Shown here: positions 35,809-48,592 of the stretch, piece after piece
How positions within the stretch are numbered: the first letter of the stretch is position 1
Layout: the number at the start of each line of letters is the position of its first letter
DNA from: Dirofilaria immitis
Taxonomy: Eukaryota; Nematoda; Chromadorea; Rhabditida; Onchocercidae
Reading direction: 5' to 3'
Assembly (NCBI GenBank): GCA_024305405.1
Contig: JAKNDB010000068.1
Span: forward strand, 3,596,501-3,660,500
DNA: 64,000 bases
Notes under the pieces: generated by a model
Databases searched by the model: none
Told to the model about the DNA's origin: nothing
What the model saw: the letters and a program-made list of their open reading frames with translations, nothing else
Translations under genes and position numbers: made by a program

Positions 35809-38800
35809 ATGAATTTGATTATACTAATATCTTTCATTATATTCGGCAAAGCAATTATTGTTATACATGGCAAGTTGTTCAATAAAGAATATTATCAGCG
35901 TAAACATTAAAAAATGAAGAATATAATTGAAAGCAGTGAAATACAGATAAATTGAAAATTAAATAATTTGGCAATAAAAATAATTTGAGATAATTCTCTA
36001 AGCTATAGACTCTTCCAGGTTATGTTCGAGGATGCTACTATACTAATTGGGCACAATATCGGCAAGGTTCCTTTTTTAATAAGATTTGTCGAATGAAATT
36101 TTACTTCAAATATGTTATCTTCAATATCATAAACTGATGTATAGAACAAAATAATACTTTATAAACAAAAAAAAAAAACTGCATTAAGCAGTCATGTAAG
36201 GATTACATTTCTGGCACTGAATTAGTTACTCGTTAATTTAAAATAAATTTTTATCTTGAAGAAGAAGGCAAATTCTTACCCCAAAATATTCCAAAAGGCT
36301 TATGTACTCATATTCTTTACGCATTCGCTAAAGTTGATCAATCAGGTACATCACAGTAAGTTGCCAATGATATTTGTATAAATTTTCATATAATATTATG
36401 CTTGCATGGAAATATTTCAATGCTCACATAGTGAAAAGTAAAATTATTTTAAAAATTTCTTTAGTTAATCCAATGATTATACAAATAGATATATATAGTT
36501 TAATTTATCACAATGATCTAACACAGAATTTCCTTTGTATGTTGTATAACGAGCGTGTAAATATTGTCATCAGATATAATTTATTTCGAAAACTTTATGT
36601 TCAAATGATAATTTATTTTATTATACTGATTATTTTAATATTTTCAATAATTTTTTTTTCTTAGAGCTTTTGAATGGAACGATGAAGATACTGAATGGTC
36701 GAAAGGGATGTATTCACGTGTAACAGAATTGAAAAAACTGATCAAGGATTGAAAATCCTTCTTTCCTATGGTGGCTATAATTTTGGCTCACCAATTTTTA
36801 CTGTTCGTTTTCGTTGGCTTTAAAAGTCTAACATTTGTCAAACATTACATGTCAAACATGGCAAATTAATACATTATTTTGATTTTTGATCTTCTTCAAT
36901 CCATGTCTTATCTTTGTCGCAGTCTCTTTTCTGTACAAAAAAAAAAATATTAACTTAAGTTCGGTAATATAAAATATTTCAAGGCAATAGCAAAATCAGC
37001 GGGAAAAAGGAAACATTTCATTGAATCAGCGATAGCATTTCTTCGCAAAAACAAATTTGATGGATTCGATCTTGATTGGGAATATCCAAACGGTGTAGCT
37101 GAGGAACATGCCAATCTTGTTAAGGTGAATGTAATTTCATCTTTAAAGTTCGGCATTACATTTACTTGAAATATATGACTCAATTTCACTCATCAAGCAT
37201 ACTTTACCAAATTTTATTATATATCAAAAAGAAAGAATTTCGAGCACTTCATATAGTTTTCATTTTCAATTGTTATATTGAAAAATATTGTCATAAATTA
37301 ATTTTACCACAGTCAGCCAACTCCATGACAATTTCATTTGATCCTAAACTAAAACTGAAAATTTTAAACCTTTTAAGACAAAAAAAAACTCTCACGCTTC
37401 ATAACTTTTATTTCGAACATAATTATTCTGCAGGAAATGAAAGCAGCATTTGTAAAAGAGGCTAAGGAATCAGGCAATCAACAATTACTTCTTACCGCTG
37501 CTGTATCAGCCGGAAAATACACTATTGATCAAAGTTACGATGTTCGGTCTTTGGGAAAGTAAATACGTCATTTTATGCTTACCAGAATTTGATGTCATGT
37601 TTTGATTTATTTAATTACACAATAAAAATTATAAATAATCTAAATATACTTTTGTAATACTAAAAATTTGCAGAAATTTCGATCTTCTATTTCTGATGTC
37701 ATATGATTTGCATGGTAGTTGGGAGAACAATGTTGATTTACACGGAAAATTACATTCAACGAAAGGAGAAACTTCCGGAATTGGCATCTTCAATACTGTT
37801 GGTTTTTTCGGTGTACAAAGAATTTCTAATTTTACGTTCACATAAAAACGAATTTTCGACTCTTTCAGGAGTTTGCAGCAGAATATTGGGTGAGTAAAGG
37901 TATGCCAAAACAGAAGATTATCATAGGTATTCCGACCTATGGACGAGGATGGACATTAAAGAATCCTTCGGAAACAACGATCGGAGCAGCGGCCATTCGC
38001 GCATCATCACCATCAACAACAAATCCAGCTGGTGGTACTGCGGCTTATTGGGAGGTTTGATTTTGATCAGAAGTTCTTTTCAAATATTTCCTGCTATTGA
38101 TGATTTATCTAAATTGGACCTGAAGTAAATGTCATTAAAAACTGTTTTAAGATATGCAAATATCTGAAAAAAGGTGGAAAGGAGATGGTAGATAAACAAG
38201 GTGTTGGAGCATATATGGTAAAGGGAAACCAGTGGTACGGTTATGATAACGAGGAAACCATCAAAATTAAGGTATTTTTACTTCATTTATTATTATCATA
38301 CGGTAAAATTATTCGAAATGAGAATAAAAAGAATAAATGAAGAAGAATAATTGAGAAATACTGCAGAGGATGATATTTTTTCAATGAAATTTAATAGGTT
38401 ATAAATGGAAATGAAATTTAAAGGTCATCCGCATAATTATTTCGTTTTAATTATTGAATTTATGTCTGTTATATATTTGAATGAACAAAACAATTATTAT
38501 TTTGCACTATAAATTTTTTTAGATGAGATGGCTCAAGAATGAAGGTTATGGTGGTGCTTTTATATGGACTCTTGATTTCGATGATTTCAAAGGTGCAAAT
38601 TGTGGCAAAGGATCATATCCATTGTTAAATGCTATCAATAGTGAACTTAGAAGTGAGGTAAGATGCGTTTCAGAGAAATGTCTCTACCCAACAAAAAATT
38701 AGAATTTCTATTTTTGACTTGATAATTGTGGAATTGAATTCTGAATAAAGTTTAAAATTATGAAAAGATACATAAATCGATGGATTAGTAGATCAAAGCA

Positions 38801-39702
38801 GATATTCAATAGGACCGACATTATAAATGATGGGGAAGACACAATTTCTGTCTCAAAATGAATGATATCAATATTTGATAGCTGAAATAATCCACTCTAT
38901 TAATTAACATAATTGGAAAAAAATCTTTGAATCGATTTTGTTTCACCTTTAAAATCAAGCATAAAATTCGATAAATATTTATAGTCAACAGCGTCGACAA
39001 AGGACTTTCAAACAACGACAACAACATCAGAAATTGTCGATGACACGGAATCTAAAATAACGACAGCAGCATCAGAAATCACAGAAAATATTGAAATAAA
39101 AACAACAAAAACTGTTAAACCAACTGAAGAATCATCTGGTTTGTTATTCATAAATTAATCTGGATCTTTTATTTTGATCTGGATATAACTTAATCTTCCG
39201 ATTTATTTCTTATCTATTCTAAGTTGAGCAAAGAATAGTGATAAATAGATTGAGAAACTTAGGAAGTTCGGAACACATACTTATTACGACATATTTTTAA
39301 AGATAAATTATTCCATTCAATTCATTGCTTGCTAAAACTTAACGAGCAAACCTAACTTGAATTACAGATAGATAGCATATTTTTAAATCTCCAATGCATT
39401 TATAACTTTTTATAATTTCACCTTTCTTATTCCAAAAAAAAAAAATTCCCAATACTATGATATAACAATCTATTAAAAGCAATGAGCATATATTATAACT
39501 GAAATTTATTTCAGATATAAAATGTCCAGAGCCTTATGGTTTGTTTCGGCATCCTAGTGATTGCCGTCTATTTATTCACTGTGCAAATGAAATTCCATAT
39601 GTGAAATCATGTCCATCGCAAACATTTTTTAATGATAATATCGAAGCCTGTGATCATTTGGTGAATGCGCCGAAAACATGCCAAATGATGTACGCAGTTT
39701 AG
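35809..39702 (+). CDS. cht: secreted GH18 chitinase with C-terminal chitin-binding domain (12 exons, one frameshift)
   Basis: Exons: 35809-35869, 36019-36066, 36262-36355, 36665-36802, 36984-37124, 37434-37558, 37674-37797, 37869-38054, 38152-38271, 38523-38657, 38985-39138 and 39515-39702 (TAG). A signal peptide ([20 protein letters not shown]) precedes the GH18 barrel, which carries [19 protein letters not shown], the intact catalytic [20 protein letters not shown] and [13 protein letters not shown] Ser/Thr-rich linker (exon 11) leads to a six-cysteine peritrophin-type chitin-binding domain (CPEPYGLF to APKTC). Family knowledge: filarial chitinases of this layout are about 500 aa and act on egg or microfilarial sheath chitin. 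The exons total 1514 nt, one short of a whole frame. Exon 4 loses frame at a six-A run (36732-36737) and meets TGA at 36750. Intron 1 starts with GC. It is either an assembly error in a homopolymer or a recently disabled gene. Confidence 0.92.
36732..36737 (+). other. frameshift site in chitinase exon 4
   Basis: Upstream reading is [20 protein letters not shown] and downstream reading, one frame over, is [19 protein letters not shown]. Both are canonical chitinase blocks. The frame change maps to a run of six A's where seven would keep the frame. The current frame ends at TGA 36750-36752. Confidence 0.85.
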
Positions 39703-42033
39703 AGTAAAATTTTAGGATAAAAATTTTGATAATTTACAAAGGAATAAATTAATCTATGCGACAGTAACACTTTTTTAAAATAATTCTACATTTGTACCAT
39801 ATTACTGGAAGCCAAATTAATTTCTTTAAAGGTCTTCAATAATATAAAAGATCTGTTAAATTTGAAGAAATACTTTTGCAAGTTATTTGCTCATTCATTC
39901 TGAAATATTACTTAAAAATTATTTTTGAAAATTTCAAGATTTGAAATTTTTTCAAGAAAAATACATGCTATAAAGAAAAAGTAATGAATTTATTAATTCA
40001 TTTAGATTACAACATCATTCGATCTAATTGAAAGCACAGAGAAAAGTCGCCTAATTTACGGAACTCTTTTGGCAAAAAATTAAAACATAAATTATATAAA
40101 AAGGAGATAATGACGGCAACATTATGCATTATTTAATAAATTGTTATTTACTGCATAAGGATTATATAAACACAATGAAGCAACACTAAGTGAAGAAATA
40201 AACAAAGAATAGAAATAAACATAAAGTTCCAATTAATCAGTCAATCAATAAATCATCGCATTCATGTCAAATATAATTCGACTTTAGCATCATGAAAAAC
40301 AATTGTAATATTTCATCAAGTTACTGATGTCTTCATCAACTGACTAGGTTCATCGCCCTAATTCTTTTAATATCACACTCTTTTCGCACCGGTCATATGA
40401 AAATAAGTAAAACTTTTCTTTATTGTAGAATTTACTGCCAAAACAAACAGATGAAATGTGAAATCATTTTTAAAAATAAATGATATTAGTTTGAAAAGCA
40501 AAAGAATGTAAAGGAATTGAAGAGGAAGCAATTTGGAAAAATGAAAACTCAGCAAAATGCAAAATTATTGCCTAATACATAGTATAAAAAATTGATATCA
40601 ACAGCGATATAAAGTAAAACGTCAAGGTCAGTCAAATCAATGAAGTACTACAACTTCTCAGTTGCCAAATTAATCGTACTCTTATAGGACAATTAAAATT
40701 TTGAGCAATTTTAAGCAGCAAAAATTCGAGGACATTCTGATTATATAATAATGATTCCGAAATCAGAAATGGATCAGCGATGTAATGTCCTTCAAAAAGT
40801 ATATATTTAAGTCAAATAAAATCAACGTTCATTCAAATTTTGAAAAAGTATCTCTTCTGGAAATAAATGCTAATTTATCATATAAATTTCTAATTTGATA
40901 TGTAATACTTCATCAGGCTATCATACCAAACTCGTTCGAAATAAATAAGACTAGAAATTTGGAAAAATATTTTAGGATCATGAAATAAATGGAAAGATTG
41001 GAAATGTAAAAAGTACAGCTTTATAATACCTACGTATAGACAGATTTAATTTACAATGTATTTGTAAATAAATATTCAGCATAAAATTGTTATCGAAGAC
41101 GTAAATTTATCTTTATATACAATGAATTAGACAATGTTGACATGTAAGAACGCAAAGCACCATGACCGATGTTCAATTCGGATTAAAATTCTAACTAAAA
41201 GTCATATATAATTATGTGGTTGAAACCTCCTTAACTGCATAACATAATAAGCATCAATACGAGTCATTTGCACTGTTTAATGAAAAGTTTCAGATATTTT
41301 TGAAATCTTGCTGCTGAAATTTTAACTTGAAATCTTGAGAGTTAGTGAGGTATTTCTAAACAGATAAAAGTAACAAGATTTTTGAAATAGGAAAAGAGCA
41401 GAAAAGAAATAAAGATGAAAATACTACTATATTATCGCTGCATTCAGTTACCTTTATTTGCAAGCCCAAATTTAAAATATCATGGATAGCCCAAATTTAA
41501 AATATCATGGATAAATTCTGAATCCAAATAAGAATCTCCTGTAAAAAAAACTGTTACAAGAACATGTCCCATTCCAATCTGTAAATGATATAACTGAATG
41601 AAGAGAAGCCGATCCCAAAGTATAGATTATAACAATTGAAATCAGTTTTTTAGTTTTTATTCTTTAGAAATTAGAAAATTTATTTATTTATTTTCTAAAT
41701 TAAAACACTTTTTATTTAAGAAAAACGTTATAGAGATTAAAAACTTGTTCTGGAGAAATAGCATCCTAGACTACATTCTACAATATTATTATTTTTTATT
41801 AAAGTTGATACTTCCAGCAATACTATCAGTTGTAACTTCATTCTCAAAATAATCAGCATATTCAATATTATAATATCGCGATCGATGTAGTTTTTCCTAT
41901 TTTCTGTAAGAAATTAGGAAATCTACATTGCTGAAATAGTTTTTTTTTTAAATAACAGCATCAATAAGTAAACTACAATACGGATCACAGAGCAATATAA
42001 TCTAATCTGAAAAAGACTGGCTCATTACAATTA
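39703..42033. other. spacer between chitinase and Rab30
   Basis: No gene seen. The two genes converge, so this holds both 3' ends. Two tandem copies of a 25-bp unit lie at 41463-41512. Confidence 0.5.
41463..41512. repeat. tandem 25-bp duplication
   Basis: AGCCCAAATTTAAAATATCA plus five more bases occurs twice without a gap and without mismatches: a simple tandem duplication. Confidence 0.95.
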
Positions 42034-43771
42034 TCAGTTTCTTGAACAGCAAGAGTTTGCTTGCATAGTAACGCGGTTTAACAAACTTATCGACCCCGGG
42101 TCATTGCCATTTTTCAAATTCAAATATCTGAAATATTTTAAATATCTGAGATATGAGCGAAACGGAACAAAAATAGTGCCCATCATATGTTGTTTTCATT
42201 GCAATCCGACTCAACAAACAGATTGTCAGTATATCAATCCCAACTAAATGAAATGATGAGATGGTGGCATCTTGCAAAATATTGGAGAGTATTTGCGTCA
42301 TTTGATTATATTGCACTGAACTTCATGTATTTCCTCAGTCACATCAATTTTAATCACTTTCTTTTTGTCACTAAACATAATCACATACTGATGTCAGATG
42401 TGACCAAGCCAAATGGTTCCATATGATATGCCTAACTAAATATGCGAAACAGGACAGAAGAGAAGACATTATGCTAATCTGAATTTTTAAATTACGAATT
42501 ACCGAACAGTAACAATTCAATCAAGAAGTTTCAAGTATTCTAATCCTTACCTTCCATCATTTCTCTTCATGTCAACTGTTAATCGAGTGGCTACCTCATG
42601 AAATAATGTATCAACGTTAGTTGCATCAAGTGCTGAAGTTTCGAGAAAATAATCAAAAGCATTAGCATCTGCAAAATTTTTCCCAATCCGCTCCGGTACT
42701 TCACGTTCATCTTCTTTGTCTATTTTGTTTCCTGAAATTATCTTCAACGTAAATTACTCAATATTATCTTACTTTTTAATATTATATTCAGCTATTTTAT
42801 GCAATTTGCTTAGTACTAACCTACTAGTATTTTCAACACTCGTCGATTGGCATATTGCTCGATTTCACCAAGCCATTCCGGTAAGCAATCAAAACTTGGT
42901 TGACATGCAACATCATAAACTAACACTATAGCATGTGCAGATCGGTAATAGCTTTGAGTAATTGAACGGAATCGTTCTTGCCCAGCTGTGTCCCAAATTT
43001 GAAGCTGTAATAAAAATAAATAGTTCTGTGCATCAGGTTGGCAATTAATTCCATAATGGAAATTAAGAAAAACAACCTAAGAATTACTGCTCACTTCTTA
43101 ACATTCCATACAATACGAAGGTCAATCTTACTCAAATGTTAATTTCGTTATGACACTCCAACAATATCATTTACCAGGTTTTTACTATTTCATCAATCTA
43201 GAAATTGATAAAACATTAATGAAAAAAATTTTTTTAAAAATATACTTTTATTTTATCATCATTAACTTTAACAGTTTTTATCATAAAATCAACACCGATA
43301 GTAGCGCTTTGCCCTGGTGGAAAAATACCCTGCAAAAGGCAAAAATCAGGTATGCTTGAAATAAAACATCTAAAATGTAAAGTCCCGATTTCGAAACTAG
43401 GGTTGAAAATATTCCTTTATTATCCCATTTTTAAAAAGAAAAAAATTTCATAAGAAATTTTCTCTCAGAAATTAGAAAATAATAGTATTTTGAAGATGTT
43501 AATGTATTACTAATATAACTTTGGGATAAATGATCGACCATGTGACTGTTCAGAAAATCAGGTCATACTGTTCATAATTCTACAGTTCAAGATTTTCGGA
43601 TTTCGAGAAATCACAGATGAATTTACGTTCTCATTAAGTTATTATGGAAATACAAGAAAAATGATGAAAACAAAAAAAAGCAACCTGTGTGAATTTCCGT
43701 ACAAGGCACGTTTTACCGACGCCAGCATTACCAACAAGTACTACCTTGAATAAATATTTATAGTCTTCCAT
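42034..43771 (-). CDS. rab-30: Rab30-type small GTPase (5 exons)
   Basis: Minus-strand exons: 43771-43685 (ATG), 43329-43246, 43004-42821, 42731-42551 and 42127-42034 (TGA). All phases agree, giving 209 aa against 203 in human Rab30. The P-loop is GNAGVGKT and switch I contains [13 protein letters not shown]. Switch II is [20 protein letters not shown], the guanine-specificity motif is GNKID, and the G5 motif is ETSA. The Rab30 signatures MEDY at the start and [17 protein letters not shown] are present. The last exon ends NSCCSRN, the same arrangement as the CC prenylation motif of Rab30. Family role: membrane-anchored regulator of Golgi structure and traffic. The first intron begins GTTGCT, and all acceptors are TTTCAG, TTACAG or TTGCAG. 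Confidence 0.95.
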
Positions 43772-45074
43772 GCCACATTGAACTATTATTATTTAAATTT
43801 AAATACTGACAAGCTCGTTTTCTATGCTCCAATATAGCTTCTTTGCTATGCAAATAATCCACTAGCTAATTTAATTAATTAGTCAATTATTTTTTCTTTT
43901 ATCCCCGCCTTTCCCTGAAAAAAATCACAATTAATTGAAAATATATTTTAGCCAAAGTGACTTCATTTCAAAAGAACATATATATTATGTATTTTATACA
44001 TAACTTAGAATAATTTATGTTGAATCTTATTTCCAAAAAAAGTATACATAATGAAAAAAAAAAAAACTATTTCATGCATTACAAAAGTTGCACAGATAAC
44101 TTCAATAATGATATATGCTTGGTAAAATACGTAGAATATTAAATATAAAATGTTTAGATATAGGAAAATTTTTAAAAAACAAATTTTATTGCTTAATTTC
44201 ATAGCAAAGTTGTACAGTTAGAATATCAAAAAGTAGTTGAATGCATAATTCAAGCAAACAAATATAAAAAGTTGAACCTGAAAAAATCGGCATATCAAAG
44301 AAGTAGAAAGCCCAAGAAAAATCGAAAATCCTTGGAAAAAAACCACCCAAATAAATCAATCGAAATCCAATATTGTATAAAGAAATATGAAAACGCAATA
44401 ATGGTGAAACGAACTCCGTCACGTAGTGACATAATAAGTATAAACCACTAGGTTTGACTATTTAATTTGGGCATTGTGCAATTCTCCAGGTTCCTTGTTC
44501 AATGATGAAATGTAAGTGTTGGAGATTTGTTTTCTTGATTTTCAATGATGTACTATTTTCAAGCATTAAGATGAATTCCTCTCTAACGAGAGAGACTAAA
44601 TATTAATTTATGGAAATAATCGTCTGTTTGTTGAATGCTGATGCTGATATATTAGATGAAGAAATTTAAGATAAAATGATTCCGCTGAACAATATTCATT
44701 ATTTCTCTCCAATTAATTTATATAATGAAGAAGATATATAATACTTAAAGATACATATCACCATCATATTTGAAAATGAGATTTAAATTTAATATGGAAG
44801 ACGATTCGTAATGTTTGGAAGTGGATTATCGACTAACTAATTGACAATTATATGAATGCTATAGGATATTGATTGCTTTCAAGAGTTATATTATTTTTGT
44901 AAATTTTGAAGAAATTATCAAATCAAATTCAACAAACTTATTTTATTATGAATATAGCTGGGAACAATTGTTATGTCACTGGAAATCATCCACGTGGAAA
45001 TGATCAGTCGAATGATAATTTTTCCGTTAATCATGCAATTCTATGGGAATATTGTCGGATATATTTATAAATTC
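43772..45074. other. upstream region of Rab30
   Basis: No gene seen. The proximal part should carry the Rab30 promoter. Open frames on the minus strand at 44005-44422 are aromatic and hydrophobic, with no domain. Confidence 0.45.
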
Positions 45075-45563
45075 GTGAGAGAAATACAGAAATGAATAGT
45101 TATTATCAAATTATTTTCCTTAATTTAAAAAATGTTTCAATAATAGTTATGCATTAATTGCGAAAAAAATAATTGAAATTAGCGAATTTTATTTTAAATA
45201 ATTTTTGCAATTTGTAATTTTTCTTGCAGAAAAGAAACTTAAATTGAATTAAAAATTTAATGTAATTTATTATTGAAATAAATTAACAAATTCATGGAAA
45301 AGTAATGAAATATCGATTTTTTTAAAAAAAAGGAATGAGTTTCGTATGTTTGTAAATTTGCCGTCGCAAATTGATATATTTTCTAATTTTTGCAATTTTG
45401 ATTGATATTTTGTGATATTGCCGAATTTTCCGATGACAAATTTTAATTTTAGCAAAAAAAAATTTTTGCAAGAATCTTTCGTTGCATAATTTCAATATAT
45501 ATGCATATTAAATGAATCGATTTCAAATATTTCTACGCTTTATGTCAACACCTAAACTTAAAA

Positions 45564-45595
<32 letters not shown>

Positions 45596-45762
45596 AATGA
45601 TAACTTCAATTTTTGTTTACATGTAGAATGTATTATTATCCAGTAACATAATCAGTTTTCATTTTTATGTTTTCATTAAATTTTGATATCATTTGTATTG
45701 GTTATGCTTAGATGCATTTCTCATAGATCATTGATCGATTGTAAATAATTAGAATAGCAATT
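45075..45762 (+). repeat. left arm of the palindromic element
   Basis: Inverted copy of 47359-48043. It includes an ATT/AAT trinucleotide run near 45567-45594 whose length differs slightly from the other arm, the main visible difference between arms. Confidence 0.9.
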
Positions 45763-46042
45763 AATCATATGATACATCAGAAATGATGGAAGAATTTTTA
45801 TTACGATATCGATTGACATTATGCTTCGTTTAGAGATATTTAGAAATTACAATAAATTGGGTAAAGAATATTTCTAACAGCATAGATTATGCAATAACCT
45901 GAAATGTAAAAAGTACCGAAAAAAGGGATATGGTAGTAGAATCATTTCCGAGAAATTTACAAAGACTAGTACTATATTTCGGAATTAATTTTTTTCTATT
46001 TTCATGAAAAACAAATATATATTATTTATCTTTGTATATATT

Positions 46043-46154
46043 TATCTTTGTTTCATATTCTTAGTCTTTATAAAAATTGTAAATATCAATTACCTTATGA
46101 AACTATTGATTGGATCAGCAAAAATATAAAGACTAAGAATATGAAACAAAGATA
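46043..46154. repeat. perfect 29-bp hairpin inside the palindrome centre
   Basis: 46043-46071 is the exact reverse complement of 46126-46154, with a 54-bp loop. It is nested asymmetrically in the spacer of the large inverted repeat. Confidence 0.9.
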
Positions 46155-47358
46155 AAAATATATTTGATTGAAATACCTTTAAATGCTGATTTCATTAAAC
46201 ATACTCTAATTAATAATTTAAACTTAAAAAAATAAAACAAAAAGAAAAACGAATAAAGTGATAAATAGTTATTTATAATAAACCAAAATTATTCAACCAA
46301 ATATAATCGTAATATTTGAAAATAAAATTTTTTCTCTTTTATTTTTTCATTTTGTCTTCAAATTTTTATCAGTACCATATTGATAAGCTATTGTTGACAG
46401 AAAATTTGCTTATTTTTTTAAAATTTGTTTCATTATTTTCTTTTTTGTTCTTCCAGAAAAAATTATTTCAATAATTTTTTTATTTTCTTTAAGTAATAAT
46501 TGATAATTTGGTAACTCTACATACTTCATAAAAATTTAGTACTATCAATTTGTCACTTTCAAAAAAACTGGATAAATCAATAATAAAAAGAGCCAAGAAA
46601 AAGTTGTATGTTGAAACGAAATTTTTTGTTAGGCTGAATTATTTTGACTTACTAAAGCACATCCTTCCTCTCTTGAGAATATCTGTTAGTCACTCTTTTT
46701 TTTTCATTTTATAAGTTTGAATTATTGATCGGAGTATTATTAATAAAAACGACTCTTAGAATATTTCGATTAGAAGTTATGTTTTTACTTCATAATTTTA
46801 GCCTTTCTTTTTTTCACTAATTCAATTATTTTATTAGATATTTGATATTTATTATTTTATATGTAAAATATTTGATTTTATATTGAAGCAATTTATGTGC
46901 TTAATTTTATATTTAGTAATTCGTTGAATTAGGAAATTGTTTTCAAGTTTTGGAATATATAATCATTGTCGTAAAAGATGAAAAATTAAAGGAATATTCA
47001 AATTCTAAGTATTATTCTATAATTGAGTAACAGTTTTTATGATAAAATTAAGATATCGAACAAAATATTTAAAAATAATTTTATTAGAATTTAAGGAATG
47101 ATTTTAATTTTAATTTCATTTAACATCAAAATGAGTTATTATTATTAAAAAAATTTTTTTTTTAATTTTTCATTCTTACCAAATAAACTTGTTGCTGATG
47201 GCTGAGTAATTCCATTAAAAGTAATATGTTAATCATATGTAGATTTCTTTTCGAAATATTTTCATCATTATGTTCTTTCCGGATCGGAATGAATAATATA
47301 CGGCATTATTTATATTTCAGGTTACACATAATTTGTACAGTTCTCTATCATCACTAAC

Positions 47359-48043
47359 AATTGCTATTCTAATTATTTACAATCGATCAATGATCTATGA
47401 GAAATGCATCTAAGCATAACCAATACAAATGATATCAAAATTTAATGAAAACATAAAAATGAAAACTGATTATGTTACTGGATAATAATACATTCTACAT
47501 GTAAACAAAAATTGAAGTTATCATTTTAATAATAATAATAATAATAATAATTTTTTAAGTTTAGGTGTTGACATAAAGCGTAGAAATATTTGAAATCGAT
47601 TCATTTAATATGCATATATATTGAAATTATGCAACGAAAGATTCTTGCAAAAATTTTTTTTTGCTAAAATTAAAATTTGTCATCGGAAAATTCGGCAATA
47701 TCACAAAATATCAATCAAAATTGCAAAAATTAGAAAATATATCAATTTGCGACGGCAAATTTACAAACATACGAAACTCATTCCTTTTTTTTAAAAAAAT
47801 CGATATTTCATTACTTTTCCATGAATTTGTTAATTTATTTCAATAATAAATTACATTAAATTTTTAATTCAATTTAAGTTTCTTTTCTGCAAGAAAAATT
47901 ACAAATTGCAAAAAATTATTTAAAATAAAATTCGCTAATTTCAATTATTTTTTTCGCAATTAATGCATAACTATTATTGAAACATTTTTTTAAATTAAGG
48001 AAAATAATTTGATAATAACTATTCATTTCTGTATTTCTCTCAC
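47359..48043 (-). repeat. right arm of the palindromic element
   Basis: Inverted copy of 45075-45762. Homology stops sharply on both sides: at GCAATT inside and at CTCTCAC outside. Confidence 0.9.
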
Positions 48044-48592
48044 AATTGCTTATGACTTTTCATTCATAGTTGTTTCAGTCTTTTTTGTTTTTTTTTTGCA
48101 TAAATTTATTGGTTTTTCTTTTCACGTTTAACTGATTATTATGATTAAACTCATGTTTCACTTCTGCCTTTTTTTTGATAAAGCATTTTTCTTCATCCAT
48201 TCAAAATATACGACCTTTCATTTAATGCATTCTTGAATGTCTTCAATTACAGTTAATGGCGGACGCAATAAAAATTCGTTTAGTTTTTTAAATTTTTCTT
48301 CGAAACTTGGAATTTCTTTTTGATTTTTTGTTAACTATTCTTTTCCTTTCGAAAGCTTTCCCAACTCAACTTATTTCCGTGTTCCTATTTAAAAAAAAAA
48401 AAGCAAATTCTCAATAAAATCAAGCGCTAAAAAAATTATAAATTCTAAAATTGCCTACAATTACAGGCCTAATGATGAATTATATTTATGGCCATCAATA
48501 CATTTCATTAAAACAATCACAAAAGCCATCATTACGTACTATTGGCTTTTTGCTTGGTTCAAGAATAATTCAAAAATAAGTTCCTTGTGTGG
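48044..48592. other. spacer upstream of the doublecortin-like gene
   Basis: No gene seen. It lies between the palindrome and the first candidate start codon and probably holds that promoter. Confidence 0.45.

Larger units (their letters stand above)
45075..48043. mobile_element. 2.97-kb palindromic (foldback-like) element without ORF
   Basis: Bases 45075-45762 and 47359-48043 are reverse complements of each other at near-perfect identity, arms about 687 bp. The same 61-codon chance frame is found identically in both. The outer ends read GTGAGAGAAATACAG and CTGTATTTCTCTCAC. Immediate flanks are ATAAATTC on the left and AATTGCTT on the right, so an AATT target duplication is conceivable but not proven. 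The 1.6-kb centre has no transposase or other ORF of note, so if mobile it is non-autonomous. A simple palindromic duplication is the alternative. Confidence 0.6.

Noticed and set aside
42330..42391. Alternative last exon of Rab30
   Set aside because: A phase-2 acceptor there gives a Lys-rich tail ending without a prenylation motif, whereas 42127-42034 gives the expected CC ending.
45270..47846. Identical 61-codon ORFs on opposite strands as a duplicated gene
   Set aside because: Both are the same chance frame within the palindrome arms; composition is AT-rich and no domain or splice signal is present.
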